A stretch of DNA of 64,000 bases, from positions 228,825 through 292,824 of the forward strand of contig AUYT01000001.1 in the NCBI GenBank assembly GCA_000447245.1, written 5' to 3'. Numbering within the stretch: the stretch's first letter is position 1; every line of letters begins with the position of its first letter. The translations under genes and the position numbers were made by a program. This stretch comes from a candidate division Zixibacteria bacterium RBG-1 (lineage in GTDB: Bacteria > Zixibacteria > MSB-5A5 > DSPP01 > RBG-1). Below are positions 16,386 to 25,675 of this stretch, piece after piece. The notes under the pieces are model-generated. The model searched no databases. It was not told the DNA's origin and saw only the letters and a program-made list of their open reading frames with translations.

Positions 16386-16671
16386 AGAACCCTACCGGCA
16401 AATCCAGATTAGCGGTCTCCTGACGAGCTTTGCTAATGGGAGCGTAAGGGTCAGAACTCACTAAAGTAAATTCGTCATTGTTGGAAACATAGCCGATTAC
16501 TGGCGAATGTCCGGACTTTAAAGAATCTTCAGTTATTCTGTATCCCTCACCAGTCTGGGCATTAACCCAAAAACCAAGAGTATTAATGTCGCTAAAACGG
16601 CAAGTCAGTCCTACTTTATCTTCACTAATTCTCTGTACTGGACTAGTTGCTGATGGTCTGTTTTTAATCAT
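16384..16671 (-). CDS. 95-residue protein of unknown function, duplicated (copy 1)
   Basis: No family recognised. Soluble, with no signal or membrane segment. It contains LGFWVNAQTGEGYRITEDSLKSGHSPVIGY and ends NLDLPVGF. The paralogue at 17236-17523 differs at 12 of 95 positions. A GGGGGTG ribosome-binding site precedes ATGATTAAAAAC. About 85 nt of 5' leader (AAGGCGTGCCAGTTTGG...) are also conserved between copies, so promoter, gene and 3' hairpin were duplicated as one unit. Confidence 0.7.
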   Translation of the reverse strand: MIKNRPSATSPVQRISEDKVGLTCRFSDINTLGFWVNAQTGEGYRITEDSLKSGHSPVIGYVSNNDEFTLVSSDPYAPISKARQETANLDLPVGF

Positions 16672-17084
16672 ATTGTTTCACCCCCATTCTTTGTACATCT
16701 TTTTTACTGCTTTACTTCTAAGAACCAAACTGGCACGCCTTTCTTAAAATTTTCTCACTGTGTATATCGGCAAAAGTGATTCTATAATTACTTTCACATA
16801 GGAAACGTTATTATTATGGTTACGCCTACGCTTACCCCTACGGGATCCCTATTAGGGACAGCATCCCGTACTTTAGTAGGGACGGCATCTCGTAGAGACA
16901 CCATGGCAGTAGCCAAATGAACGCTCCACAAATTTAGCTAAGATAAATATTATCTTTTCCCTACGGGATTGTGTAACCAAAAAGTTCCCTCTCCTAACAG
17001 GGGAGGGTTGGGGTGGGGTCAGAAATATTACTCCCTCTCCTTTGAGGAGAGGGCAAGGGAGAGGTCAGTCGCGTAGGGGCGGAT
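16672..17084. repeat. repeat-rich spacer between the two duplicated genes
   Basis: Holds the conserved 5' leader of copy 1 (16672-16760), a long family D tract (about 16816-16980, with CTACGGGATCCC, GGGACAGCATCCCGTA and ATGGCAGTAGCCAAA) and two family B elements (about 16986-17022 and 17031-17068). No coding sequence seen. Confidence 0.6.
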
Positions 17085-17164
17085 TTCACATCCGCCCAAA
17101 ATTTCCTATTAAATACAAACAGTAAGTAATCTATCCCTACTGGACGGCATTACCATAAATAAGT

Positions 17165-17195
17165 AAGCCACCCGCATCTTATGCAAAGGTGGCTT
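17165..17195 (-). terminator. conserved hairpin 3' of the second 95-codon gene
   Basis: Same AAGCCACC/GGTGGCTT stem with inner GCAT/ATGC stem as at 16265, exactly 900 bp further on. In the 112 nt from 17086 to 17196 only one base differs from copy 1, far fewer than in the coding sequence. Confidence 0.5.
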
Positions 17196-17235
17196 ACAAT
17201 CTTAAGCTCTGGCGCACGAGCCAAAAATTATTTCT

Positions 17236-17523
17236 TTAGAACCTTACCGGTAAATCCAAATTAGCGGTCTCCTGACGAAGCTTGCTAATCGGAGAGTACG
17301 GGTCAGAACTCACTAAAGTAAATTCGTCATTGTTGGAAACGTAACCGATTACCGGCGAATGTCCGGCCTTTAAAGAATCTTCAGTAAATCTGTATCCCTC
17401 ACCAGTCTGGGTATTAACCCAAAAACCAAGAGAATTGATGTCTTCAAAACGGCAAGTCATTCCTACTTTATCGTCACTGATTCTCTGTACTGGACTAGTT
17501 GTTGATTGTCTGTTTTTTATCAT
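17236..17523 (-). CDS. 95-residue protein of unknown function, duplicated (copy 2)
   Basis: About 87% identical to the product at 16384-16671, with changes spread along the chain and mostly conservative (E/D, L/M, T/S). This suggests both copies are maintained. It is preceded by a GGAGGTG ribosome-binding site. Its 3' end lacks the 48-bp insertion found in copy 1. Function unknown; no neighbour suggests a pathway. Confidence 0.7.
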   Translation of the reverse strand: MIKNRQSTTSPVQRISDDKVGMTCRFEDINSLGFWVNTQTGEGYRFTEDSLKAGHSPVIGYVSNNDEFTLVSSDPYSPISKLRQETANLDLPVRF

Positions 17524-18101
17524 ATTGTTTCACCTCCATCCTTTTTACGTCTTTTTTACTGTTTTACTCTTTGGAACCAAACTGGCACGCCTTTCTTAAA
17601 ATCTTCCCAGATTTGTCCGCTAACTACCCCTCAGATTAATGGGCATAGCTTCCTTGCTTCTCCGGTTTAAAAACCTATTATGATGGTTTTTGGTTACACC
17701 ATGCAATAGCATTTGGCTTACTTAGGAGTGCATCTTAGACAAAAAAGGCTTTTTCGCCTTTGGGGACTAAAATGTAAGTTACAGGTTATACGTGGGAATA
17801 AAAAATAACCTCAAGATTGTTTGGATTTAAACTAAAATATATTTTTTATTTTCAGTAATGGTAAATTTAAACTCGCTAACGGCTGGCTCAGTCATCCCTT
17901 ATCCATTTTTTTCATTAAGCCCTCTTTCGGGGCATTTCTTCATTTTTTCTCAACGGATTTCAAATCCGCCCGGAATTTAAGATTGACAAACCTTCTTTCG
18001 AATATTATTATCCCACCCAGTAGAAATTTCTATAAAGTGCGTCCGACATAAAATCGGACGTTACATGATCCGAGTGAAAATATATCAGTTGAAAGGTCAA
18101 T
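17524..18101. other. gene-free region between duplicated gene and membrane protein gene
   Basis: Contains the conserved leader of copy 2 (17524-17610), a family D fragment (TTTTTGGTTACACCATGC, about 17688), an AAAGGC/GCCTTT hairpin near 17745-17762, an AATCCGCCC half-palindrome near 17960, and a 7-bp hairpin CGTCCGA/TCGGACG at 18040-18060. AT-rich elsewhere. No open reading frame supported. Confidence 0.5.
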
Positions 18102-18449
18102 ATGGAAGGTCGAAAATTATTCTACGATGCATTAAAACATCTAACTACCCTTAGCACTGGTTCTATCATTCTTCTCGCTACATTCTTAGAAAAGATTTTT
18201 TCTAACCCAGAGTGTAAGATACTTATCGGGATTACTTTTGTGGGTTTTGCTATTTCAATAATATCCACCGTAGTTCTGATGTTTATTTTTAGTGGTTTGG
18301 TTGCAAGGTCTGATTCTTTAGCAGGTTCTGATACTCCACCTAGTAAAGGAATCAGTAAAATTTTCAACATTTGCTCAATAGTTAGTGCTGCCAGCTTCGT
18401 TTTGGCTATGCTCAGTCTAGTGATTTTTTCATTGATAAATTTCTATTAG
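18102..18449 (+). CDS. small membrane protein of unknown function upstream of mnmG
   Basis: 115 residues with three predicted transmembrane helices ([42 protein letters not shown] and a C-terminal [19 protein letters not shown]). No family recognised. It ends 5 nt before the mnmG start, which has no clear Shine-Dalgarno of its own, so mnmG may be translationally coupled to it. Confidence 0.6.
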   Translation: MEGRKLFYDALKHLTTLSTGSIILLATFLEKIFSNPECKILIGITFVGFAISIISTVVLMFIFSGLVARSDSLAGSDTPPSKGISKIFNICSIVSAASFVLAMLSLVIFSLINFY

Positions 18450-18454
18450 AAATC

Positions 18455-20341
18455 ATGACCCAAACTTTCGACATCCTCACCATCGGTGCTGGCCACGCCG
18501 GCTGTGAAGCCAGCTTAGCCTGCGCCCGAATGGGCTTGAACACTCTGCTTATTACAATGAGTCGAGAAAATATAGCGGCTATGTCCTGCAATCCCGCCAT
18601 CGGCGGACTGGCCAAAGGACAACTGGTCCGGGAAATCGATGCTTTAGGGGGTGAGATGGGTTTTGTCACAGACCAAACCGCTCTGCAATATAAGATTTTA
18701 AACAAAAGCAAAGGTCCGGCGGTCTGGTCCACCCGCGCTCAAGCCGACAGAGATGGCTACAAAGTTGCGATGCGAAACTCTTTGGAGAAGCAGAAGAATT
18801 TGTCCTTGGCTTTTGGCAATGTAGTTGAAATTTTGACTGAAGGTAGTTCCGCTTCTTCGACTACTGGTCTTAAAGCTATTGGTGTCAAATTAGATGATGG
18901 TCGAGAGTTTTATGGCAACGCTATAGTTATCAACGCCGGAACTTTTTTGAATGGCTTAGTGCATATCGGCAATAAAAATTTCCGAGCTGGTCGGGCTGGT
19001 GAAGCACCTTCAGTCGGTTTGACGGATAATTTAATTAAGTTGGGCTTCCAAACTGTGAGATTAAAAACCGGCACACCTCCTAGATTAGATGGTCGCTCCA
19101 TCGATTACTCCAAAACAGAAATCTCTCCCGGTGATGAAGATGTGAAATCTTTTTCTTTGCGAACGGAAACTCAAAATACCAAAAACATTCCCTGCTGGCT
19201 GACTCATACTTCTACTAAGACGCACGAAATTATCTTAGCTAATCTTCAAAAATCCCCTTTATACTCCGGCAGGATTGTGGGCATTGGTCCCCGCTATTGT
19301 CCCTCGATAGAAGACAAAGTAGTTCGCTTTAAAGATAAGCCCCGGCATCAGATTTTCTTAGAGCCGGATGGTGAGAACACTTATGTAGTTTATATCAACG
19401 GTTTTTCCACTTCTCTGCCGGAAGAAGTGCAGCTTTCGGCTTTGCGAACTATTCCCGGATTAGAAGAAGTGATTATGCTCCGCCCCGGTTATGCCATTGA
19501 ATATGATTTCTTTCCACCTACCCAGTTGAAACAAACTCTGGAGACCAAATTGGTGGAAAATCTTTATTTTGCTGGTCAGATTAACGGCACTTCTGGTTAC
19601 GAAGAAGCCGGGGCTCAAGGTTTGATGGCTGGTATCAATGCTGCTTTAAAAGTGCAGGGTGGACCTCCATTTATTCTGGATCGCTCAGAAGCTTACATTG
19701 GAGTTTTATTAGATGATTTAGTGACTAAGGGAACCAATGAACCGTATCGGATGTTCACTTCTCGGGCGGAATATCGACTCTTGCTACGAGAAGATAACAC
19801 AGACCAAAGATTATTGAAATATGGTTACAATTTAGGCTTGATTTCCCAAGAGATGTTTGAAAAATTTGAAGAGAAAATTAAAAAACTTGAAAAAGAAAAA
19901 ATTCGTCTCACTAAAACTTTCATTATGCCGTCAGAGTTTCTCAAATTCAAAGAAGCCACTTGGGATCATAAAAAATATTCTTTATCTCACCTTTTGAAAA
20001 TGTCAGAAGTCAGTAAAGCTGATTTAAAGATTTTTGATGATTATTATAATGAAGTGCCAGAGGAGATTTTAGAGCAGTTGGAAATTCAGACTAAGTATGA
20101 AGGGTATATTAAGATTCAAGAGGAGGAGATTGAGAGATTTAAAAAATTGGAGTCGATGCTGATTCCGGAAGATTTTGATTATGATTCTTTGAACGGCTTC
20201 AAAAAAGAAGCACTGGAGAAGTTCAAAAAAATTAGACCACGTTCCATTGGCCAAGCTTCCCGCATTTCTGGTGTAACACCTGGAGATATTGCAGTTTTAA
20301 TGATTAGATTAAAACAATTTCAAAATCAAAAAGCTAACTAA
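18455..20341 (+). CDS. mnmG: tRNA uridine 5-carboxymethylaminomethyl modification enzyme, FAD subunit
   Basis: 628 residues, the full family length. With MnmE it installs the cmnm5 group on wobble U34 of certain tRNAs. The N-terminal FAD-binding [17 protein letters not shown] starts near residue 9. Family signatures include [30 protein letters not shown] near 205, [11 protein letters not shown] and [19 protein letters not shown] near 380. A helical C-terminal domain ends [16 protein letters not shown]. Its partner mnmE is at 35594-36979. Unlike most neighbours left of the origin it lies on the plus strand, i.e. opposed to the inferred fork direction. Confidence 0.97.
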   Translation: MTQTFDILTIGAGHAGCEASLACARMGLNTLLITMSRENIAAMSCNPAIGGLAKGQLVREIDALGGEMGFVTDQTALQYKILNKSKGPAVWSTRAQADRDGYKVAMRNSLEKQKNLSLAFGNVVEILTEGSSASSTTGLKAIGVKLDDGREFYGNAIVINAGTFLNGLVHIGNKNFRAGRAGEAPSVGLTDNLIKLGFQTVRLKTGTPPRLDGRSIDYSKTEISPGDEDVKSFSLRTETQNTKNIPCWLTHTSTKTHEIILANLQKSPLYSGRIVGIGPRYCPSIEDKVVRFKDKPRHQIFLEPDGENTYVVYINGFSTSLPEEVQLSALRTIPGLEEVIMLRPGYAIEYDFFPPTQLKQTLETKLVENLYFAGQINGTSGYEEAGAQGLMAGINAALKVQGGPPFILDRSEAYIGVLLDDLVTKGTNEPYRMFTSRAEYRLLLREDNTDQRLLKYGYNLGLISQEMFEKFEEKIKKLEKEKIRLTKTFIMPSEFLKFKEATWDHKKYSLSHLLKMSEVSKADLKIFDDYYNEVPEEILEQLEIQTKYEGYIKIQEEEIERFKKLESMLIPEDFDYDSLNGFKKEALEKFKKIRPRSIGQASRISGVTPGDIAVLMIRLKQFQNQKAN

Positions 20342-20343
20342 TA

Positions 20344-20475
20344 TCCCCTCTCCTTTTAGGGGAAAGAAAGGGAGGGGTTCACCCCGAGCGAAGTCGAGGG
20401 GTCAGTTCTCCTCTGTCATTCTGAGCCCTTCGACTCGCTCAGGATAAACAAAGCGAAGAATCCCACTTAGACGGG
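20344..20475. repeat. family B and family A repeats after mnmG
   Basis: CCCCTCTCCTTTTAGGGGAA... (family B, from 20344) directly followed by a family A element (CATTCTGAGCCCTTCGACTC...AAGCGAAGAATCCCAC). Both are recurrent intergenic texts in the window. Confidence 0.7.
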
Positions 20476-20502
20476 ATTATTTCCTAACCGCTTAAATTAC
20501 AA

Positions 20503-20946
20503 TTATACTTCCCTCAATTCCGAAGTACAATAGGCACACCGGATAGCTTTAAGCGAAATCACCGACCGGCAAAATTGACATTCTTTGGTCGAAGGAGTTA
20601 CCGGAACGGGTTGGGGTTGCCTCTTCAAACGATTCATCTGACGAATGATTAAAAATAATATAAAAGCTACGATAACAAAATCAATCACTGCATTTATAAA
20701 TAGTCCAATGTTTAAAGTTGCCGCCCCGGCCGCTTTGGCATCAGCCAAAGAAGCAAAATCTTGACCGGAGAGATTGATAAAAAGGTTAGAAAAATCCACA
20801 TTCCCAATCAATAAACCCAAAGGCGGCATCAGGACATCACTGACCAGTAAAGTGACAATCTTCCCAAAAGCCGCTCCGATTATGATTCCAATTGCCATAT
20901 CCAAAACACTCCCCCTCAAGGCAAATTCTCTAAATTCTTTTATCAT
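20503..20946 (-). CDS. mscL: large-conductance mechanosensitive channel with C-terminal zinc ribbon
   Basis: 147 residues. Opens under membrane tension to release osmolytes. TM1 carries the pore motif ([33 protein letters not shown]). TM2 is [26 protein letters not shown]. The usual cytoplasmic helix bundle is replaced or extended by [22 protein letters not shown], two CxxC pairs typical of a zinc ribbon, a variant known in some MscL proteins. osmC, also osmotic or oxidative stress related, is the adjacent gene upstream. Confidence 0.94.
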   Translation of the reverse strand: MIKEFREFALRGSVLDMAIGIIIGAAFGKIVTLLVSDVLMPPLGLLIGNVDFSNLFINLSGQDFASLADAKAAGAATLNIGLFINAVIDFVIVAFILFLIIRQMNRLKRQPQPVPVTPSTKECQFCRSVISLKAIRCAYCTSELREV

Positions 20947-20968
20947 TTACTCCTCTCTTTCAGATAGA

Positions 20969-20992
20969 ACGCCCTATCTAATTATAGGGCGT
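20969..20992. other. 9-bp inverted repeat in the mscL leader
   Basis: ACGCCCTAT/ATAGGGCGT stem with a 6-nt loop, 23 nt upstream of the mscL start on its own strand. No T-tract follows in the minus direction, so it may be a leader hairpin or operator rather than a terminator. Confidence 0.45.
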
Positions 20993-21126
20993 AAGTTAAT
21001 TTTTTAAAATCCGTGTCATCTGTTGTGATTTTTTTTCTTTTTATTCCCTCTCCTTTTAGGGGAGGGGGAGGGTGGGGTTAGTAGGGACGGAGCTTGCCTC
21101 CGCCCAATGATAATCAATCAGATTTC

Positions 21127-21552
21127 TTAACCCTCCAACTTCGCCTCCATCGTAATCTTGGTATTCAGAAGCCGGGAAATCGGACAGCCGGCTTTGGCGT
21201 CACTGGTTGCTTTTTCAAAAACCGCTTTGTCGGCTCCGGGAATTTTGACTGTGGTTTCTAAATGACTGGAAGTAATAGTGGGACCGGTGGGGAGCATATC
21301 CAGAGTAATGGTAGCGGTGGTGCTAATGCTTTCCGGTTTTAAGTTGACTTTCCCTAATTCGGCTGAAAGTGCCATAGAAAAACAGCCGGCATGTGCCGCC
21401 GCAATTAATTCTTCCGGATTGGTTCCATTTCCCGATTCAAAGCGGGTCCCGAATGAATATTGGGCGTTGGACAAAACTCCCGATTCTGTGGAAACCGTTC
21501 CTTTTCCGTCTTTTAATCCGCCTTTCCAGACTGCCGATGCTTTACGTTTCAT
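21127..21552 (-). CDS. osmC: OsmC-family peroxiredoxin
   Basis: 141 residues. Reduces organic hydroperoxides with a cysteine pair. The two reactive cysteines are in AAHAGCFSMALSAEL (near residue 55) and DAKAGCPISRLLNT (near 125), with the OsmC-type N-terminus (KRKASAVWKGGLKDGKGTVST). Preceded by an AAGGAGG ribosome-binding site. Lies next to mscL, consistent with a stress-response cluster, although the repeats between them suggest separate transcripts. Confidence 0.92.
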   Translation of the reverse strand: MKRKASAVWKGGLKDGKGTVSTESGVLSNAQYSFGTRFESGNGTNPEELIAAAHAGCFSMALSAELGKVNLKPESISTTATITLDMLPTGPTITSSHLETTVKIPGADKAVFEKATSDAKAGCPISRLLNTKITMEAKLEG

Positions 21553-21567
21553 TTTTCCTCCTTGTTA

Positions 21568-22164
21568 TTAGATGTCATTTTGTTCATCTGTTTTAAAAAC
21601 TTCCGCCGCAACCATAAGAGCAATTTTATGCTGCGTAAAAACAGATAGTTGCCCTTCAATATAATGACCAGTAATAAAAACTTCACCACATCTTTTAGTA
21701 GCTTGTGCAAGGCTCGAAAAGAAATATGCGTCTTGGCTATGTCTTTTCACCAGATATCTTAACAAAATCATAATTGAATGTGGCGAATAATATCCGATGC
21801 CTCGCGCAAAAAGTCCAAAGCCTTTAGGTTTAAGCTTAAATTTAAGTAACCTGTCGGAATAACTCAATATTGCTTCAAATCTCTTTCTACCAGGCCTTCC
21901 CTTATATTCTACAAGTCTTACATCGTTCTCATGTACATCTGTAAAATCAGCAAGGTAATCACTGATTTGGGTTAAAAGTGTTGCCGTGCCAGATGCAACA
22001 GGGTTACGAATACCCAAATTAACTAACAGTCTTAAAGTTAAACAACAAAATAGAAGTATTTCACCAAATTTTATATCTTCAGCTGCAGTGGCGGTATTTT
22101 CTAAATAAACCGAAGCTTCATCTGGTTGATGAAAATGAATCTCTAAAATTAATTCAATACCCAT
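21568..22164 (-). CDS. protein of unknown function, pair with 22169-22642
   Basis: 198 residues, no recognised family. Predicted soluble with helical stretches (FGEILLFCCLTLRLLVNLGI and SIMILLRYLVKRHS). It starts 4 nt after the upstream gene stop, so the two are co-translated. The codon mix looks more AT-rich than the surrounding housekeeping genes, which fits acquired DNA, but no mobile gene is adjacent. Confidence 0.55.
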   Translation of the reverse strand: MGIELILEIHFHQPDEASVYLENTATAAEDIKFGEILLFCCLTLRLLVNLGIRNPVASGTATLLTQISDYLADFTDVHENDVRLVEYKGRPGRKRFEAILSYSDRLLKFKLKPKGFGLFARGIGYYSPHSIMILLRYLVKRHSQDAYFFSSLAQATKRCGEVFITGHYIEGQLSVFTQHKIALMVAAEVFKTDEQNDI

Positions 22165-22168
22165 ATAA

Positions 22169-22642
22169 CTAAAATTTCATGCCTAGATCTAAATATTTTT
22201 TGAATTTTTCTCTTGTCACATCAAACTGTTTCTCAAAAAACCCAAGAAGTTCATACTCTTCTTCTGCCAGTTTCGTTCTTTCCTCGCCAACTGGAAGGTT
22301 TTGGTCGTCTAATCTTCCTCTAACAAATTGAAGACGTATAGCTTTTTTATACAGTTCATTAATATATACAGAGATGTCTTCTTTGAAGAGAATATAACTT
22401 TCTCTGCTTTCTCTAAGCAATTTGTGAAGTTCTTCATTAGTAACATTTGCTTTTTGAACGATGCCGCTGAGAAATTCCATAACTGTTTCAAAAACTTTAT
22501 TGCGTCTATCAAAAAGTGCAATTCGCATTTTTATTTTTGCAAGTTTATATTGCCGAACAGCTATGTAAGCTACAACGGCCGCTATTATAGGACCTAAGAA
22601 AGTAGATAGAATATTCACAATTTTTTCACCGCTTATACACAT
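22169..22642 (-). CDS. membrane-anchored protein of unknown function
   Basis: 157 residues with one N-terminal transmembrane helix (ILSTFLGPIIAAVVAYIAVRQY) followed by a charged helical cytoplasmic part with coiled-coil character. This resembles small YIAVRQ-type membrane proteins frequent in accessory gene pairs. It is the first gene of a two-gene unit with 21568-22164. Confidence 0.55.
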   Translation of the reverse strand: MCISGEKIVNILSTFLGPIIAAVVAYIAVRQYKLAKIKMRIALFDRRNKVFETVMEFLSGIVQKANVTNEELHKLLRESRESYILFKEDISVYINELYKKAIRLQFVRGRLDDQNLPVGEERTKLAEEEYELLGFFEKQFDVTREKFKKYLDLGMKF

Positions 22643-22652
22643 GTTGAAAAAT

Positions 22653-23774
22653 TTATCTTATCCGCGCCAATATAAGCGTCTGGTCATCCTGCTGCTGACC
22701 GAAGGCCTGAACTTCCGCGATAATGGAGCTGTAAATTTCGGGCAGAGGTTGTTCCGCCTGATTTCTGATTATTCTTGAAATTCTCTCCAGACCGAACTGC
22801 TCTCCGGCTTTATTCTCCACTTCGGTTAAGCCGTCAGTTAAAAATACAAGCAAGTCACCGGAAGATAAATTCAAAGTTTCCACGCTGAAGGAATAATCCG
22901 GCAGTACCCCCAAGGGAAGATGCTGATTGGGAAGCTCATTTACAGTTTGGCTTCGGGAGTTGTAATGCAGAATAGGCGGGTGACCGGCCAAAGAGAACTG
23001 TGACTTGTTTAGGCCGTCTAACTGAAAACAGGCCAAGGTCACGAACATCTCCGGGGTCTTCATCTGACACACAATCTGGTTCAAATCTTTCAAAAGAGAA
23101 GCCAGGTCATCCGAATCGAAAAGCTTCATGCGGATGGAGCTTTTGACCATGCTCATCAAAACCCCGGCTTTGACCCCGTGACCGGACACGTCCGCTATAA
23201 AAAGAGCCAGCTTTCCATCTTTTTCCACCACGTCAATCAGATCTCCTCCCACTTCGTTGGAGGAAACCGATTTCCCGTAGACCTCGATGTGAGAGCTGGC
23301 TATGGATATCTCCGGGACCAGATGGGTGTGCAACTCCTGAGCTAAACTTATTTCGGTCTGCAGCCGGATACTTTTGGCTCCTTCTCCCCGGATGAAACTG
23401 ACAAAAAAGATGTATCCCAGCACTATGGTCAGAATGAATCCCAGCCACTGCAGGTTTACTCTGACCACCACTCCGGCGCTGGAACCTTGCGAGGTGAAGT
23501 AGGTATTCAGAATATATATAATCAGCATATTCAGAAAAACCGTGATCGGTATAAATCTCGGATTTCTGATGGAAGTATAGGCATAGCTGACTGCAATCAG
23601 TCCGGAGCCGGCCATCCAGGCCAAAGATTCATACCACAAAAGCGGCAGCTCTCTAAAACTCAAAACAAATAGAATCGAGATGGGGGCAAAGATGAAGAAA
23701 ATCGCGGTGAAAAGCTTTATTTTGGATTTGAGAGGTAAATTTTGATAAAAAGGATTTCTATTAGATGGAGCCAT
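22653..23774 (-). CDS. SpoIIE/RsbU-type serine phosphatase with membrane sensor region
   Basis: 373 residues. The N-terminal 130 residues hold about five transmembrane helices. The C-terminal PP2C-like domain has the metal-binding motifs EVGGDLIDV, ADVSGHGVKAGVLMSM and LLVFLTDGLTEVENKAGEQFG. Such proteins dephosphorylate anti-anti-sigma factors in partner-switching stress signalling. No RsbV or RsbW partner lies in the window, so its target must be elsewhere. Confidence 0.88.
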   Translation of the reverse strand: MAPSNRNPFYQNLPLKSKIKLFTAIFFIFAPISILFVLSFRELPLLWYESLAWMAGSGLIAVSYAYTSIRNPRFIPITVFLNMLIIYILNTYFTSQGSSAGVVVRVNLQWLGFILTIVLGYIFFVSFIRGEGAKSIRLQTEISLAQELHTHLVPEISIASSHIEVYGKSVSSNEVGGDLIDVVEKDGKLALFIADVSGHGVKAGVLMSMVKSSIRMKLFDSDDLASLLKDLNQIVCQMKTPEMFVTLACFQLDGLNKSQFSLAGHPPILHYNSRSQTVNELPNQHLPLGVLPDYSFSVETLNLSSGDLLVFLTDGLTEVENKAGEQFGLERISRIIRNQAEQPLPEIYSSIIAEVQAFGQQQDDQTLILARIR

Positions 23775-23823
23775 TTCTATCTTCTTGATTTATCTATCCA
23801 CATTAACTTTTCAAAAACTTATA

Positions 23824-23846
23824 GGGGCGGAGTCTATCTCCGCCCC
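23824..23846. repeat. family C palindrome
   Basis: Perfect 9-bp stem GGGGCGGAG/CTCCGCCCC with a 5-nt loop, 26 nt beyond the stop of the 23872 gene. It may terminate that transcript but lacks a T-tract on the minus strand. Confidence 0.6.
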
Positions 23847-23871
23847 AAATACGCAGAATCTGTTTGAAGAG

Positions 23872-25119
23872 CTACTTCATCGCCACCCCATGTGGCCGGG
23901 CTGGTCCGGTAGAAATATCCTTATTGAAATCCAATTGAAATTTGGGGTCTAAAACCAAATCATTTTCAGAAACTAAAGCCACGTGCACTTTGTGATCCCC
24001 TTCAGCATTTACTTTCCCCATCTCATCTTCGTTTAAAAAGTAATCTGTGATTATCAATCTCTTTTCGTCTCTGGTCAGAGCAATATAGTGTGGTCCGGAA
24101 TCTTTTCCCAAGTCCAAAACCTTTAAAACCTGGGGTGCTTCCGGATTGGAGGTGTCAAACATCACCACTTTTCCGGCCAGATTCATAGAGATAAATAATT
24201 TTTTTCCATCCTGAGTCATCCGCATTAACTGAGGCCAGCCACCTTTGCCAATGCTGGAAAAGTCGAAGACATCTTTGGCTGTTCCGGACTGAGTGTCGAT
24301 TAGATAAAGTTTGTCATCCGCCATCCCGGCTGTGTAAGCTCTCATCTGGGGGTCGTTGGGGATTAATCTGACATCAATGGTTCCGGCTGGATTAGGTAAA
24401 GTGACAGTCCTCAAGATAGTTCGGTTTTGAAAATCCCACACTCTGACAGAACCTCTCAATGTTAAACCACCTTTGACAGCATGCAGAGTGGTGGAGGGAC
24501 AGATAAAATCAGATGTCACCATTAAATTTTTTTCCGGCCGGACTGACAGCCCATGCGGATTGAACCCGTCTTCCGGAGGATTCGCCGGATGCTCAGCCAC
24601 TAAATTTAAGTTTGCATCAAATTCTGCCACTCTTCCGGGATGATGTCCCTGGGCTCCACCCATCATGGTGACTAAAAATCCCCCGTTATCCATGGCATAA
24701 AATTCGTCTGCTACTCCGGATTGGGGCGGGTCGGCTGCCGAGAGAAACTTGGGAGCATTGGGGTCAGCTACGTCAAAAAAGAAAACCTCTTTCTGCCCTT
24801 TGAGAACCGACAATAGACCGCCGCAAGCCAAAATCTTTCCATCGCCGGATAATCCTACATGATGCGGCTCGTTCCAGGTGTTGCCCGGATTGGGGAGAGG
24901 GATGGTGGTGATAATTTTCCCGTAATCAGCCGAATTTTGGTCAAAATTTACCACCGCTAAAAAGTCAGCTGCTTTGCGGGCCTGGTCCCCAGCCCAGATA
25001 AAAAGATATTTTTCAGCTTCGACTGTGGGAGCCATCTCTTTTTTCTTACAAGTCCAAAAAACCAAAGCGCTTAACAAAACCGCTACAACCAGCCCCGAAA
25101 AAACCTTCTTTGATCTCAT
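23872..25119 (-). CDS. selenium-binding-protein (SBP56)-like lipoprotein
   Basis: 415 residues. An N-terminal signal with lipidation cysteine (SALVFWTCKKKE) leads into a beta-propeller-type protein with SBP56-like landmarks: EPHHVGLSGDGKILACGG near residue 75, DEFYAMDNGGFLVTMMGG, NPHGLSVRPEKNLMVTSDF near 190, and a C-terminal TGPARPHGVAMK. The SBP56/methanethiol-oxidase family oxidises methanethiol or binds selenium. This homologue is divergent and apparently membrane-tethered. Function is inferred from the fold only. Confidence 0.75.
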   Translation of the reverse strand: MRSKKVFSGLVVAVLLSALVFWTCKKKEMAPTVEAEKYLFIWAGDQARKAADFLAVVNFDQNSADYGKIITTIPLPNPGNTWNEPHHVGLSGDGKILACGGLLSVLKGQKEVFFFDVADPNAPKFLSAADPPQSGVADEFYAMDNGGFLVTMMGGAQGHHPGRVAEFDANLNLVAEHPANPPEDGFNPHGLSVRPEKNLMVTSDFICPSTTLHAVKGGLTLRGSVRVWDFQNRTILRTVTLPNPAGTIDVRLIPNDPQMRAYTAGMADDKLYLIDTQSGTAKDVFDFSSIGKGGWPQLMRMTQDGKKLFISMNLAGKVVMFDTSNPEAPQVLKVLDLGKDSGPHYIALTRDEKRLIITDYFLNEDEMGKVNAEGDHKVHVALVSENDLVLDPKFQLDFNKDISTGPARPHGVAMK

Positions 25120-25151
25120 TCCAACCTCCTTTTTATTTTTTTCTTCTAATT

Positions 25152-25185
25152 AACTGTCATTCTGAGCGTAAGCGAAGAATCTCTT
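25152..25185. repeat. family A intergenic repeat
   Basis: TGTCATTCTGAGCGTAAGCG followed by AAGAATCTC, one of the short versions of the 'CATTCTGAG...GCGAAGAATC' element found repeatedly in this window. Confidence 0.65.
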
Positions 25186-25237
25186 TTTTGATTTAATACT
25201 TTCATGTCATATACAACCTCCTTTTGTCTTTTAAGCT

Positions 25238-25591
25238 TTACTCTTTTCCCCAGTACACTTCAATTTTATACTCATCCGGGTCTAAACAGCGAAAGCTCAC
25301 AAATTGTTCATCTTCATAAATCGGTTTTTCAATTATGACTTTTTCTTTCTGCATCTGGTCGTATAGTTTTCTCACCTCTTCGGGTTGATTTAGTCGAAAG
25401 CCGAAGTGAAACCAGAAAGGGAAGATATTAGGCTTGGACTCCGGCATCAGGGCTAATTCAAATCCGTCCGGATTGCGCAGGAAAAGGATGTTATGCTGCC
25501 GTATCCGCTCCTGGAAACCGAAATAGCTCTGGTAGAATATTTGGGATTTCTCTAAATCTTTGACGTGCAGATGCAGATGGTTTAAGTCCAT
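25238..25591 (-). CDS. VOC-family (glyoxalase/bleomycin-resistance fold) protein
   Basis: 117 residues forming one VOC module: MDLNHLHLHVKDLEKSQIFYQSYFGF at the start, a central FLRNPDGFELALMPE and a C-terminal DPDEYKIEVYW. Metal-ligand positions (His in HLHLHV, Glu in IEVYW) are present. Substrate unknown. A second VOC protein lies at 26545-27387, so the region clusters this fold. Confidence 0.85.
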   Translation of the reverse strand: MDLNHLHLHVKDLEKSQIFYQSYFGFQERIRQHNILFLRNPDGFELALMPESKPNIFPFWFHFGFRLNQPEEVRKLYDQMQKEKVIIEKPIYEDEQFVSFRCLDPDEYKIEVYWGKE

Positions 25592-25675
25592 TTGTTTTAT
25601 TCCTTATAAAAAGAATCCTTGGTCAAACCACACAAATTAGCTGCTTGATTAAGTAGCGAAATAATATCGTTCATT

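Noticed and set aside
16722-16750. Sigma54-like TGGCACG element upstream of the duplicated genes (also near 17580)
   Set aside because: The -24-like half matches but the -12 GC is missing and the orientation points away from the genes.
21020-21036. TTGTGATTT as a possible second Rex site
   Set aside because: Only one half-site is present; the inverted TCACAA half is absent.
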